Position numbers and translations under genes: made by a program. This document shows positions 39,203 to 48,333 of a DNA stretch of 64,000 nt, in pieces (positions within the stretch are counted from its first letter, which is position 1; every line of letters starts with the position of its first letter). This DNA comes from Dechloromonas sp. TW-R-39-2 (GTDB lineage Bacteria > Pseudomonadota > Gammaproteobacteria > Burkholderiales > Rhodocyclaceae). The notes under the pieces are model-generated. The model made no database searches. It saw only the letters and a list, made by a program, of their open reading frames with translations, and was not told where the DNA came from. Location: the NCBI RefSeq assembly GCF_016864195.1, contig NZ_CP045202.1, positions 186,001-250,000 of the forward strand. The letters are read 5' to 3'.

Positions 39203-40306
39203 TCAATCCTCGCGCATCAAGCGCCAATACTGGAACTTCAGCATCCCGGCCGCAGCCAGAACAATGGACAGGAAAGTGACGATGGAACCCAGCGCCAGCG
39301 TTGAAAACCCGCTAATGCCCTGGCCAACCGTACACCCCATGGCCACCACGCCGCCAAAGCCCATCAACGCAGCGCCGACCAGATGGTTTGCCGTGTCTTC
39401 AACGCTGACAAAGCCTTCCCAACGGAAATTGCGCGTCAGCAATGTCCAGGCGAAAGAGCCCGCAATAACGCCGAGAGCGGTAGCAATGGCAAAGGTCACC
39501 TTGCGGCTGGTGTCCGACCAGAGCATCAGCAAATCGAGCGAGAAAGCAGCCGGCGCGACAAAACTGAGCGACTCCATGCGCCCGCTGTTGGTCGCGATGA
39601 AAGCCTCTTCCAGCGTTTCCGGGTGTTCTGCCAGAAAACCGAGGTGGCCACTGACGTACCAGGCAGCGACCACGGCCAGGCCGGTACCCAGACCACCGAG
39701 CAGATTGTCGAATGTCCAGAAATCACGCTTGAGCAGCGCTGCCGCGGTCAACCCGCCGCCGATGCCAAAAACGGCCAGCATGAACGCCGTTTTCGGCTCG
39801 ATGCCGGCGGCAACCAGCAGTGCCGGAACATCCTGGCCACCGGGAAAGGTCATGGCCGCTTTTTCCAGCACATTGACGCGAAACACGCCCAGCACACCGC
39901 GCATCGTCATGTAAGCCACCAAACCGAGCACGATGAAGACAACCACCGACTTGAGATTGCCGCTGCCGATCCGGATCAGCGTCTTCGAACCGCAGCCCGA
40001 GGCGAGCACCATGCCGACGCCAAAACAGCTGCCACCGACGATGTACGAGAGCCAGGTAAATGCGGGGGTCCGGTAAATCGACTTGCCGAGATCGATCTGG
40101 CCGCTGGCGTGCAAGGCGCCGGCCCCCAGAATCGCCACGCCAATGGCCAGCAACCACATCCTCATCCGGCTCCAGTCGCCCATATTGACGATATCGGATA
40201 CCGCGCCCATCGTGCAGAAATGCGTTTTCTGGCCAATCGCACCAAAAACGAAGGCAACGGCAAATGCGAGCCAGAGAATGGTCGCCACTGCGCTATTGGC
40301 CTCCAT
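39203..40306 (-). CDS. YeeE/YedE-family sulfur (thiosulfate-type) transporter
   Basis: 367-residue membrane protein with about ten helices and the conserved cysteine motifs of the family: KTHFCTMGA (C31), ASGCGSKTLIRIGSGN and MGCTVGQGISGFSTLALGS. Related TsuA proteins move thiosulfate by transient contacts with these cysteines. It is the long single-chain form. No tusA-like gene is adjacent. It starts two bases after the queC stop, so the two share a transcript. Start ATG at 40306 has AGGCGG-type sequence within queC. Confidence 0.87.
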   Translation of the reverse strand: MEANSAVATILWLAFAVAFVFGAIGQKTHFCTMGAVSDIVNMGDWSRMRMWLLAIGVAILGAGALHASGQIDLGKSIYRTPAFTWLSYIVGGSCFGVGMVLASGCGSKTLIRIGSGNLKSVVVFIVLGLVAYMTMRGVLGVFRVNVLEKAAMTFPGGQDVPALLVAAGIEPKTAFMLAVFGIGGGLTAAALLKRDFWTFDNLLGGLGTGLAVVAAWYVSGHLGFLAEHPETLEEAFIATNSGRMESLSFVAPAAFSLDLLMLWSDTSRKVTFAIATALGVIAGSFAWTLLTRNFRWEGFVSVEDTANHLVGAALMGFGGVVAMGCTVGQGISGFSTLALGSIVTFLSIVLAAAGMLKFQYWRLMRED

Positions 40307-40308
40307 GC

Positions 40309-40989
40309 TCAGGCGGCTGCGTAAGGCGTTGGATCAGGCACGCCGGCCGCGGCAAAGCCTTCGGCCCGCAGGCGGCAGGAATCGCACTGGCCGCAGGCAT
40401 GACCCTGCGTATCGGCCTGGTAGCAGGAAACGGTGAGACTGTAATCGACCCCCAGCTGCATGCCGGTACGGATGATCTCGGCCTTGGACAACGCAATCAG
40501 CGGCGCATGAATGCTTAATTTGACACCTTCGACACCGGCTCGCGTCGCCAGGTTGGCCATGGTTTCAAATGCCGCGATGTACTCTGGGCGGCAATCGGGA
40601 TAACCGGAATAGTCGACCGCATTGACCCCGACAAAAATGTCGCGACTGCCCAGCACTTCGGCCCAGGCAAGCGCCAGCGAGAGCATGATGGTGTTGCGGG
40701 CCGGCACATAAGTGACCGGAATACCGGGCATGACGCCGCCGGTTGGCACTGCGATGCTGGTATCGGTCAGCGCTGAACCACCGAACTGGGCCAGGCCGAA
40801 ATTGATCACCCGATGCTCGGCCGCACCGAGCGCCTTGACGACACGGTCGGCCGCCGCCAGTTCGGCATTGTGGCGCTGGCCATAGTCGAAAGACAGGCAA
40901 TAACAATCGAAACCCTGGCTACGGGCGAGGGCGAGGCAGGTGGCGGAATCGAGACCACCGGAAAGGAGAACGACAGCAGGCTTCATCAT
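40309..40989 (-). CDS. queC: 7-cyano-7-deazaguanine synthase QueC
   Basis: Queuosine-pathway enzyme of 226 residues converting 7-carboxy-7-deazaguanine to preQ0 with ATP and ammonia. PP-loop SGGLDS near residues 11-16, [21 protein letters not shown] and the C-terminal zinc ligands ([17 protein letters not shown]) are present. Start at the double ATG (40989 or 40986); the frame extends to 41166 but that region is noncoding in character. QueE, the preceding enzyme, is 3 kb away on the same strand. Confidence 0.94.
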   Translation of the reverse strand: MMKPAVVLLSGGLDSATCLALARSQGFDCYCLSFDYGQRHNAELAAADRVVKALGAAEHRVINFGLAQFGGSALTDTSIAVPTGGVMPGIPVTYVPARNTIMLSLALAWAEVLGSRDIFVGVNAVDYSGYPDCRPEYIAAFETMANLATRAGVEGVKLSIHAPLIALSKAEIIRTGMQLGVDYSLTVSCYQADTQGHACGQCDSCRLRAEGFAAAGVPDPTPYAAA

Positions 40990-41096
40990 GGGGCGCGAAT
41001 ATACCTGAAACAGCGCCTGCTTTGAACCCGTATCTGCTTGTTCCTGCGCAATATTTTGCCAATTCGACGGTCGACCGCAGCAATTGCCGAATCGCT

Positions 41097-43256
41097 TCAA
41101 AGACTGGCTTCGAAGTCCTCGAAAGGCATCGGACGACCGAAGAGATAACCCTGAAATACCTGACAACCGTGCTCAACCAGATAGGCGTGCTGCTCATCGG
41201 CCTCAACCCCTTCGGCCACCACATTCAGCCGCAAGGTACTGCCCATGGCAATAATTGCCCGGACAATCGCGGCATCGTCGGGGTCGACCGTGATGTCACG
41301 GATGAAAGAACGATCGACCTTGAGCTGTTCGAAAGGAAAACGCTTGAGGTAAGACAGCGAGGCGTAACCGGTTCCAAAGTCATCCAGTGAAAAGCGCACG
41401 CCGATGGCGCGCAGCGCCTGCATTTTGACAACCACCCCATCGACGTTGTCGAGCAGCAGGCTTTCCGTCAGTTCGAGTTTCAGGCGCTGTGGGTCGGCCC
41501 CGTTCCTGGCCAATGCCGCTTTGACCTGTTCGACAAAATCAGGCTGACGGAACTGGCGGGCGCTGACATTGACAGCCAGATAAAGCGCCGCCGTTTTCGG
41601 ATTATCGGCCCAGCGCCGCAAACGGGCGCACACCATGTCGAGCACCCACAAGCCGATCGGAACAATCAGGCCGGTTTCTTCGGCCAGCGGAATGAAGTCG
41701 CCCGGTGCGACCATCGGCTTGCCGGGTGGTTGCCAGCGCAACAGCGTCTCGGCACCGATTGCTTGCCGAGCACCATCGACCTGAGGCTGGACGAAAAGAC
41801 GGAATTCATTGCGCGACAAGGCTTGACGCAAACCAGCCTCAAGTCCGGCCCGGATATCGAGTGCCGTCTGCATCTCGTTATCGAAGAAGCGAATGGTATT
41901 TCGTCCGGCATCCTTCGATTTGTAGAGCGCAATATCGGCCTGCTTGAGAATGGCCTCGGTGGTTTTATCGTGACCGCAGAACAGGCTGATGCCAAAGCTG
42001 GCGCTGTGAAAATACTCGCCATCGCCGAGCATGACATAGGGTCTGGCCAGTTCCAGCCGAATTTTCTCGGCGATGACTTCGGCCTGGACCCCCGCCGCTT
42101 CGGCATCCTCACCAAGATCTTCGAGCATCACGACAAACTCGTCGCCACCAAGCCTGGCCGCCGTATCGCCTTCACGAATCCGGAAAGTCAGGCGGCTGGC
42201 CACTTCGACCAGCAACCGGTCACCCATGTCGTGACCGAGGGTATCGTTCAGCGTCTTGAAATTATCCAGATCGATCATCAGCAAGGCGCCATATTGCGCA
42301 CTGCGATTGCTCGCCGCCTGCGCCTTGGCCAACCGATTAAGCAGCAAGCGCCGGTTGGGTAGCGCGGTCAACGGATCGTAGAAGGCCAGACTGTGGATTT
42401 CCGACTCGGCAACCTTCAAATTGCTGATATCCGAAAAGGTACTGACGTAATGGGTCAGCGCCCCGTGATCATCCTTGACGGCACTGATCGTCAGCCATTC
42501 AGGATAAATCTCGCCGGACTTGCGCCGATTCCAGATTTCTCCTTCCCAATGCCCGTGCGACAGGAGACATTGCCACATCGCCTGGTAGAAAGCCTTGTCC
42601 TGCCGACCGGACTGCAACAGGCTCGGCTTCTGGCCAATCGCCTCGTCGGCCGAATACCCGGTCAGCCGGACAAAAGCCTGGTTGACCCGCAGGATGCGCT
42701 GGGCCGGGTCGGTTACCATGATCGCCGCCTGGGACTCGAAGGCGACGGCAGCAACGCGCAGTTCCTGCTCCAGGCGACGTCGTTCGCTGATATCCGAAGC
42801 GATCCCAAGATAGCCGTTGATTGTCCCGTGCGGATCGCACAAGGCTGTAACCGACAAGCGGACGGGCAGTGTCGAGCCATCCTTGCGGCGGTATGTCCAA
42901 TCCTGCTCATCGGTGCTGGTGATGGTCAGACGCGCGACAAAAGCCTCGAAACCGGGTGCTACCGGGCGCTGCAATTCAAGTGACAGGGTCTGTGCCCGAC
43001 GGGCAACCTCATCCAGTTCATGAAACAGCCCTGGAGTGGCGCGGCCGACCACCTCGGCCCAACTGTAACCGAGCATTTTCTGGGCGGCCCGGTTGAAGTA
43101 GAGAATGGTCCCTTCGGCATCCGTCGCAATGATCGAATGGCCGGCATTTTCAAGAATGGCGTGCTGTATTTCGAATAGTTCGGGGAGGCACAGGTCCGAG
43201 TCGATCAGGTTCTCACCGGCACAACAAGGGAAAAAAGATGGGGAGTCAGCAACCAT
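41097..43256 (-). CDS. PAS-GGDEF-EAL cyclic-di-GMP signalling protein
   Basis: 719-residue cytoplasmic protein with no membrane helix. Order: PAS (about 28-150), second PAS with PAC (about 165-285), GGDEF with intact GGDEF (near residue 367) and an EAL domain from about 460. The EAL signature reads ETL (GAETLLRW near 502), but E is kept, and the other catalytic residues are present ([41 protein letters not shown]). Phosphodiesterase activity is likely; cyclase activity is possible. A promoter with palindrome is found 120-150 bases upstream. It follows the PilZ gene. Confidence 0.9.
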   Translation of the reverse strand: MVADSPSFFPCCAGENLIDSDLCLPELFEIQHAILENAGHSIIATDAEGTILYFNRAAQKMLGYSWAEVVGRATPGLFHELDEVARRAQTLSLELQRPVAPGFEAFVARLTITSTDEQDWTYRRKDGSTLPVRLSVTALCDPHGTINGYLGIASDISERRRLEQELRVAAVAFESQAAIMVTDPAQRILRVNQAFVRLTGYSADEAIGQKPSLLQSGRQDKAFYQAMWQCLLSHGHWEGEIWNRRKSGEIYPEWLTISAVKDDHGALTHYVSTFSDISNLKVAESEIHSLAFYDPLTALPNRRLLLNRLAKAQAASNRSAQYGALLMIDLDNFKTLNDTLGHDMGDRLLVEVASRLTFRIREGDTAARLGGDEFVVMLEDLGEDAEAAGVQAEVIAEKIRLELARPYVMLGDGEYFHSASFGISLFCGHDKTTEAILKQADIALYKSKDAGRNTIRFFDNEMQTALDIRAGLEAGLRQALSRNEFRLFVQPQVDGARQAIGAETLLRWQPPGKPMVAPGDFIPLAEETGLIVPIGLWVLDMVCARLRRWADNPKTAALYLAVNVSARQFRQPDFVEQVKAALARNGADPQRLKLELTESLLLDNVDGVVVKMQALRAIGVRFSLDDFGTGYASLSYLKRFPFEQLKVDRSFIRDITVDPDDAAIVRAIIAMGSTLRLNVVAEGVEADEQHAYLVEHGCQVFQGYLFGRPMPFEDFEASL

Positions 43257-43376
43257 GCCTGTTCGTCCACCGGGAAAAACGGTGCTTCAGGCACGATGCC
43301 ATCCTGCTGGCAGAAACCACATTCGTCATCATTCCCCCGCAAACCCTTCTGCGACAGTCGTCTCGACATAAATTCC

Positions 43377-43410
43377 ATTATGCTCACATGGTCTATTGTC
43401 TGACAATAGA
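43377..43410 (-). promoter_or_regulatory. Promoter of the GGDEF-EAL gene overlapping a 19-base palindrome
   Basis: On the minus strand TTGTCA (43406-43401) and CATAAT (43382-43377) are spaced by 18 bases, each one mismatch from consensus. The -35 overlaps TCTATTGTC-T-GACAATAGA (43392-43410), a perfect 9-bp inverted repeat. The site suggests repression or activation of the downstream c-di-GMP gene. About 110 bases of leader separate the predicted start point from ATG at 43256. Confidence 0.55.
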
Positions 43411-43429
43411 AAGCACGATGAAATTTGTA

Positions 43430-43449
43430 AAACGGCGGGGAAGCCCCCG
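43430..43449 (-). terminator. Weak terminator-like hairpin after the PilZ gene
   Basis: CGGGG (43436-43440) pairs with CCCCG (43445-43449), followed on the minus strand by CCGTTTTA. The stem is only five bases, so function is uncertain. It is 11 bases beyond the PilZ stop. Confidence 0.3.
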
Positions 43450-43459
43450 AAAATCGAGA

Positions 43460-43822
43460 CTAAGGTTTGATCAGCAACGCCAGCTCGCGTTCGAGCAGCA
43501 TTTCATCGCCCATATTGAACTCAACCAGTCGTCGCAGATGGGTGATGCTATCGAGATCGATCTCACGACAGGCGAGCCCATAGACCTGGCCCTGATGGTG
43601 CACGATAGCTACTTCCATGCTGATCGTCGTTCCCATCTCGTCGAGACGTATTTTTAGCGCGCCCTTGGTTCCAACTTTGGCATAGAAATCGACTTCTGGC
43701 TGAATCAGCGCACCATTCAGCGATAGATCAAGCACCTCGACTGAAGCTTCACCCGCCGGCAGATAAAGCCTTGCTTCGGTCTGGAAATGAATCCGGGAAA
43801 ACTGGCGGCGATTGCTGGTCAT
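43460..43822 (-). CDS. PilZ domain protein, c-di-GMP receptor type
   Basis: 120-residue single-domain protein. N-terminal RRQFSRIHF supplies the RxxxR motif and DLSLNGALI the [D/N]xSxxG motif that bind c-di-GMP. It starts 15 bases after the queE stop and is probably the last gene of the tol-pal-queE transcript, lying beside a GGDEF-EAL gene with its own promoter. Function as a c-di-GMP effector is inferred from motifs; target unknown. Confidence 0.88.
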   Translation of the reverse strand: MTSNRRQFSRIHFQTEARLYLPAGEASVEVLDLSLNGALIQPEVDFYAKVGTKGALKIRLDEMGTTISMEVAIVHHQGQVYGLACREIDLDSITHLRRLVEFNMGDEMLLERELALLIKP

Positions 43823-43837
43823 GGAAGTCTCCGTCCG

Positions 43838-44476
43838 TTATTTGCCCTTCATGTTACCCCAAAGCACTTTGTGCAACTGCATCTGAAAGCGCACATCGAG
43901 ACCGTCTTCGAGTATCCATTCAGCCAGCATCCGTGGCTCGACACGCCCCTGGGCCGGAGAGAACAGAACCTGACAACATTGCGCCAGGTTGCGCTGGCGC
44001 AATACATCGCGCGCCCACTCGTAATCACCGCGCGAAGCAATGACGATCTTGATTTCGTCACGTGCCGTCAGCACGTCGAGATTTTCCCAACGATTGCGCG
44101 CCGATTCGCCGGAATCCGGTGCCTTTAAATCCATAATCCGCGCCACACGCGGGTCGACCGCAGCAACGTCAAGTGCGCCGGAAGTTTCGAGGGAAACGTC
44201 GTAGCCGGCATCGCACAAGGCGGTCAGCAAAGGCAGGCATTCTTTCTGCGACAGCGGCTCACCGCCGGTGACACAAACCTGGCGTGCGGGGTATTTGGCG
44301 ACCTCGGCCAACACCGAGGCTATCGTTGCCGGCTCACCGCCGGTAAAGCTGTATTCGGTATCGCACCAGACACAACGCAAGGGACAACCGGTCAGGCGGA
44401 CAAAGACGGTCGGCAGGCCGGCGCGTGCAGCTTCTCCCTGCAGGGAGAAGAAAATTTCAGTCAGACGTAAAGCCAA
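43838..44476 (-). CDS. queE: 7-carboxy-7-deazaguanine synthase QueE
   Basis: Radical SAM enzyme of 212 residues in queuosine biosynthesis. CPLRCVWCDT gives the CxxxCxxC cluster (C31, C35, C38), with TGGEPL for SAM binding and TEIFFSLQGE at the N-terminus matching other QueE. The start codon must be TTG at 44476: the preceding codon in this frame is the cpoB TAA stop, and the next residues fit the family start. No ATG lies in a suitable place. Part of the tol-pal operon. Confidence 0.94.
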   Translation of the reverse strand: MALRLTEIFFSLQGEAARAGLPTVFVRLTGCPLRCVWCDTEYSFTGGEPATIASVLAEVAKYPARQVCVTGGEPLSQKECLPLLTALCDAGYDVSLETSGALDVAAVDPRVARIMDLKAPDSGESARNRWENLDVLTARDEIKIVIASRGDYEWARDVLRQRNLAQCCQVLFSPAQGRVEPRMLAEWILEDGLDVRFQMQLHKVLWGNMKGK

Positions 44477-45214
44477 TTATTTCTTCTTCAAACGTTGCTG
44501 GGCCGACTCGGCTGCCGGTGTGTTGGGATATTTGCCGAGCACCGTCTCCAGCGAGCGCTTGGCGCCGGCCGGATTACCCAGCTCCTGCTGGCAGGTGGCA
44601 ATCGCCAGCCAGGCATCGGGCGCCTTCGGCGAATCCGCGTATTTGGTCGTGACCAGCGTTTGCGCTTCGATCGCACGCTTGCAATCGCGCTGGGCGTACC
44701 AGGCATTGCCGAGCCAGTACTGGGCATTCGGCGCCAGCGAACTATCCGGGTATTTCTGGACGAAGCCAGCGAAGGCCACAGCGGCCTCCTTGTACTTGGC
44801 CGCTTTGAACTGGTTCAAGGCGGCTTCGTATTCCTGCCCCTCGCGTGCCGGATCGGCTTTCACCGGATTTCCGCCGGCAGCGGGGTCGACCGTGGCATTG
44901 GCGCTACCCGGAGCCTCGAACTTGCGCAAACGGGTATCGAGATCGAGGTAAAAATCCTGCTGCCGCTTCTTGGCAGTTTCCAACTCGTAATTCAGTGTTT
45001 CCAATTGACCGCGCAAGCGGGCAATTTCTTCGGCCTGGCGCTGGATCTGGCCTGCCAGATCCAGCTGGCCCTTGGCTTGCTGGTCGAAGCGCGCCTCCGT
45101 CTTGATTTTCAGATCGGTAATCTGACGACGTGCTTCATCGTCGTCAAATACACCGGCCTGCGCTTGGGCCGTGCCGAGTGCGGCAATCAGGAGGGCGATT
45201 CGAACCGGGCGCAT
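44477..45214 (-). CDS. cpoB: Cell division coordinator CpoB (YbgF)
   Basis: 245-residue periplasmic protein: signal peptide (RIALLIAALGTAQAQA), coiled-coil segment (about residues 45-90, trimerisation) and three C-terminal TPRs (EYEAALNQFKAAKYKEAAVAF and following). CpoB coordinates peptidoglycan synthesis with Tol-dependent outer-membrane constriction. Starts two bases after pal; its TAA directly precedes the queE TTG. Confidence 0.93.
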   Translation of the reverse strand: MRPVRIALLIAALGTAQAQAGVFDDDEARRQITDLKIKTEARFDQQAKGQLDLAGQIQRQAEEIARLRGQLETLNYELETAKKRQQDFYLDLDTRLRKFEAPGSANATVDPAAGGNPVKADPAREGQEYEAALNQFKAAKYKEAAVAFAGFVQKYPDSSLAPNAQYWLGNAWYAQRDCKRAIEAQTLVTTKYADSPKAPDAWLAIATCQQELGNPAGAKRSLETVLGKYPNTPAAESAQQRLKKK

Positions 45215-45216
45215 GA

Positions 45217-45765
45217 TCAGAACTCGCCGCGACCGTCAGCTGCACGGTAGAGAATGTCGGCGCGACGGTTTTCCGCCCAGGCCGAGTCATCATGACCGTC
45301 GTTCTTCGGCTTTTCTTCACCGAGGCTGACCGATTCCACCTGATCTTCACGAGCGCCGAGCAGGGTCAGCGAACGCTTGACTGCATCGGCCCGTTTCTGG
45401 CCGAGCGACAGGTTGTATTCGCGGCTGCCGCGTTCGTCGGTATTGCCTTGCAGCAGCACCTTGAAACCACGATTGGCAACGAGGTACTTGGCGTGTGCGG
45501 CAACCAGATCCTTGTATTCACCCTTGACTTCGTAGCTGTCGAGGTCGAAATAGATGCTGCGCTGGGCAAGCGTGCTCTTCGGATCGGTCAGTTCGCGCGG
45601 CAGACCACGGGAATCAAGGCCACCGGCAACCACCGGAGCAACACCGGTATTGCTGCCACCGGTACGGGACTCGACCGGCGCACCGCCATTGTCGTCAGGA
45701 ATCGGGGTAGAGCTGCAACCGACGATCAAGGCGGACAGCAGGGCGGGAATAAGCAGTTTTTTCAT
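45217..45765 (-). CDS. pal: Peptidoglycan-associated lipoprotein Pal
   Basis: Lipoprotein of 182 residues with lipobox LIVGC (lipidated C17) and a C-terminal OmpA-like peptidoglycan-binding domain (IYFDLDSYEVKGEY, NTDERGSREYNLSLGQKRAD, ENRRADILYR). It anchors the outer membrane to peptidoglycan and binds TolB. GGAGA ribosome site 6 bases before ATG. Located between tolB and cpoB as expected. Confidence 0.96.
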   Translation of the reverse strand: MKKLLIPALLSALIVGCSSTPIPDDNGGAPVESRTGGSNTGVAPVVAGGLDSRGLPRELTDPKSTLAQRSIYFDLDSYEVKGEYKDLVAAHAKYLVANRGFKVLLQGNTDERGSREYNLSLGQKRADAVKRSLTLLGAREDQVESVSLGEEKPKNDGHDDSAWAENRRADILYRAADGRGEF

Positions 45766-45792
45766 GGTGTTCTCCGGGGAATTTGGTGAGGA

Positions 45793-47073
45793 TTATTGAA
45801 AGAAAGGGCCCCAGGCCGGCTCACGTACATCACCCGCGGCGACCGAAAGGCGTTGTTTGATCCTGCCATCGCTGGAGACAGCCGATAGGATGCCGCGCCC
45901 GCCAACTTCAGTGGCGATCAGGATCATGCGGCTATTAGGGGCAAAACTGGGGGATTCGTCCTTGTGCGAGTCGGTCAGCACCTGCACCTGACGGCTGGCC
46001 AGATCCATCACGGCGAGCTGGAAACGACCTTCGCGGCGGGTAATGAAAGCCAGGCTCTTGCCATCCGGCGAGGGACGCGGCGAGACATTGTAATTGCCTT
46101 CGAAACTGACCCGGCGGGCATCACCGCCATTGGCGCCGATCTGGTAAATCTGCGGGCTGCCGCCCCGATCGGACGTGAAATAGATTGTGCCGCCATCCGG
46201 CGAGTAGCGCGGTTCGGTATCGATGCCGCCCGACTGGCTCAGACGCTGGACGCCACTGCCATCGGCATTGACGGCATAAATCTGCGAATTGCCATCCTTG
46301 GAAAGCACGACCGCCAGCCGGCGACCATCCGGCGACCAGGCCGGTGCCGAATTGGAACCCTTGAAATTGGCGACGATCTGGCGCTGCCCGGAAGCCAGCG
46401 AATGAACGTAGATGACCGGCTTCTTCTTTTCGAAGGAGACATAAGCCAGACGTCCGCCATCCGGCGACCAGGCCGGCGAAATGATCGGCTCGGTCGAGGT
46501 CAGCGCGGTCGCGGCACCCTGGCCGTCGGCATCGGCGATCTGCAACAGGAACTGACCGCGAGCCTTGACGACATAGGCGATCCGGGTCGAGAAAACACCC
46601 TTCTCGCCGGTCAGTTTTTCATAGATGTAATCGGCGATACGGTGACCGGCGGCACGCAATTGCTGGTTGCTGGTGACGTAGACCGCACCACCCAGCGTCA
46701 CACCCTTTTGTGTGTCATAGACCCGGAAACGGGCTTCCATCCGGCCATCCGGGCTTTGTGCCAGACGACCGGCAGCCAGAGAATCGGCACCACGGCCTTT
46801 CCATTCGCCGTAATTGATCGGGGAATTTTCATCGAGCACGGCATTGGCCGGATCGATCAATTTGAACAGGCCACTGCGCTCAAGATCCGAACGAACCGTT
46901 GCGGTGATGATGCGTGACGCCGTGCCATCACCGGTAAAATCGGCAATCGCAATCGGCAGGCGATTGGCACCGGCACCGCTGATCTCGATCGACAACTGAG
47001 CCTGAGCCAGTCCGGTCATGGAGAGCGCGAGGGCCAGGAAGAGACGGCGTGAAATTGTGTACATTGCGTTCAT
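45793..47073 (-). CDS. tolB: Tol-Pal system protein TolB
   Basis: 426-residue periplasmic protein: signal peptide (LFLALALSMTGLAQAQ), N-terminal domain, then a six-bladed propeller made of WSPDG/YSPDG repeats (PAWSPDGGRLAYVSF, PAWSPDGRRLAVVLS, PRYSPDGGTIYFTSD, PRPSPDGKSLAFIT). It relays between TolA and Pal. ATG at 47073 is preferred over a TTG two codons earlier; ATG at 47064 is also possible. 22 bases after tolA. Confidence 0.96.
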   Translation of the reverse strand: MNAMYTISRRLFLALALSMTGLAQAQLSIEISGAGANRLPIAIADFTGDGTASRIITATVRSDLERSGLFKLIDPANAVLDENSPINYGEWKGRGADSLAAGRLAQSPDGRMEARFRVYDTQKGVTLGGAVYVTSNQQLRAAGHRIADYIYEKLTGEKGVFSTRIAYVVKARGQFLLQIADADGQGAATALTSTEPIISPAWSPDGGRLAYVSFEKKKPVIYVHSLASGQRQIVANFKGSNSAPAWSPDGRRLAVVLSKDGNSQIYAVNADGSGVQRLSQSGGIDTEPRYSPDGGTIYFTSDRGGSPQIYQIGANGGDARRVSFEGNYNVSPRPSPDGKSLAFITRREGRFQLAVMDLASRQVQVLTDSHKDESPSFAPNSRMILIATEVGGRGILSAVSSDGRIKQRLSVAAGDVREPAWGPFFQ

Positions 47074-47095
47074 TTTCAATAGGTTTTACGCGATT

Positions 47096-47923
47096 TTACT
47101 CTTCAAACGGCTTGTATTTTATTTCCAGCGTACGCTGGAAAAGCGCCGCATCATCGGGCTTGGGCAAGGGCGAAGACTTGAGGATGGCTCGTTCGATTGC
47201 TGCATCCAGACCCGGATTGCCGCTCGAACGCTTGAGCTTGATGGCCAGAACCTCGCCGGATGGCAACTGATCGACGGCAAAGATGGCTTCCGGATTCCCC
47301 TGAATACTGGGAGGCAGAACGATGTTCCCCCGAATTTTGACGCGAATCTTGGTGGCGTAATCGGCCAGCCCGCGCTTGTTCGATGAGGCGCGCTGCTCGG
47401 CTTCAGCCGCGGCAGCATTCGACATCCGCTGGCTGTCCGTGGCGCTGCGGGTCGCAGATTTGAGCTGCGAGGTTTCCTTGGCCAGTTCCTTGTCGAAGTC
47501 AAACTTCGGTGCCTCGGGCTTCTTCGGCTCCGGTTTCTTGGGCGGCTCGGGTTTCGGCTCAGGCTTTTTCGGCGGTTCCGGCTTCGGTGGCTCGGGCTTG
47601 GGTTCCGGCTTCTTCGGCTCAGGTTTCTTCTTTTCTTCCTTGACCGCGATATCCGGTTTTTTCGGCGGCGGTGGCTCTGGCTTGGGCTCGACCTTGGGCA
47701 ACGGCTTCGGCTCGGGTTTCACCTCGGGTTCCGGCGGGGGCGGCGGCGGGACAAAAGTCGCCGGCGCCGGTTTGGCCGACCACAGTTCGACCTCCATCAC
47801 CTCGGGCGGGCTGCGCTTCCACTGCACACCAAGAAAGAGCGCCAGCACCAGACCGACGTGCACCGCGATGGTGAACGCCAGTGCGTACTTTTTACCGGGC
47901 TCTTCGGGACGATCGAGGATCAT
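47096..47923 (-). CDS. tolA: Tol-Pal system protein TolA, Pro/Lys/Glu-rich form
   Basis: 275-residue protein: N-terminal membrane helix (LAFTIAVHVGLVLALFLGV), a central segment of Lys/Pro/Glu repeats (about residues 58-140, units like KPEPPKKPEPK) and the C-terminal TolA domain (YATKIRVKIRGNIVLPPSI, LKRSSGNPGLDAAIERAI). The middle is a polyproline-type spacer rather than the Ala/Lys helix of E. coli TolA, closer to TonB. Start overlaps the tolR stop (ATGA). The C-terminal domain also has TonB-like features but context fixes it as TolA. Confidence 0.93.
   Translation of the reverse strand: MILDRPEEPGKKYALAFTIAVHVGLVLALFLGVQWKRSPPEVMEVELWSAKPAPATFVPPPPPPEPEVKPEPKPLPKVEPKPEPPPPKKPDIAVKEEKKKPEPKKPEPKPEPPKPEPPKKPEPKPEPPKKPEPKKPEAPKFDFDKELAKETSQLKSATRSATDSQRMSNAAAAEAEQRASSNKRGLADYATKIRVKIRGNIVLPPSIQGNPEAIFAVDQLPSGEVLAIKLKRSSGNPGLDAAIERAILKSSPLPKPDDAALFQRTLEIKYKPFEE
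47500..47760. repeat. Short tandem repeats encoding the TolA linker
   Basis: Imperfect repeats of GGCTCGGG/GGTTTCGG/TTCTTCGG type encode KPEP/PKKPE units. The tract is in frame and protein-coding; DNA-level repetition could allow length variation between strains. Confidence 0.6.
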
Positions 47924-48330
47924 TTGCCAGTTGTCTGAACAACCAGGCCAACGCGCTTGACCTGGGCACGCTGCAATTCATCCATCACCGAAAGAACGGC
48001 TTCGTACTTCACGTTCTTGTCACCGGCGATCAATACCGGCTGCTCGGGATTCTTGTCCTGCGCAGCGCGGATCATGCCCGGTAGTTCCTTGCGGTCGACG
48101 CGGATTTCCTTGCCATTTCCAGCCCGGTCAGTCAGCGTCAAGGTCTGGTCGGCCTTGATCGCAACCTCGAGCGGTGCCGTTGGTGCGGTATTGGCCTTGC
48201 CGACGGTCGGCACATCGATACTCGACGTCGTCATCATCGGCGCTGCCACCATGAAGATGACGAGCAGCACCAGCATGACGTCGATGTAGGGAACGACGTT
48301 GATTTCAGCTTTCAGGCGACGCTGGCGCAT
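47920..48330 (-). CDS. tolR: Tol-Pal system protein TolR
   Basis: 136-residue ExbD/TolR-family protein with basic N-terminus, one helix starting PYIDVMLVLLVIFMVAAPM (proton-pathway D17) and periplasmic domain (VLIAGDKNVKYEAVLSVMDEL). Partners TolQ, which ends three bases upstream, and overlaps tolA by four bases. Confidence 0.96.
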   Translation of the reverse strand: MRQRRLKAEINVVPYIDVMLVLLVIFMVAAPMMTTSSIDVPTVGKANTAPTAPLEVAIKADQTLTLTDRAGNGKEIRVDRKELPGMIRAAQDKNPEQPVLIAGDKNVKYEAVLSVMDELQRAQVKRVGLVVQTTGK

Positions 48331-48333
48331 GGC

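Noticed and set aside
43205..43387. 60-codon leader frame upstream of the GGDEF-EAL gene
   Set aside because: It overlaps the GGDEF-EAL start in another frame, has no ribosome site and no recognisable sequence; upstream-peptide control cannot be excluded but is not supported.
47500..47760. Repeat tract as possible CRISPR-like array
   Set aside because: No regular repeat-spacer structure; it encodes the TolA Pro/Lys/Glu linker in frame.
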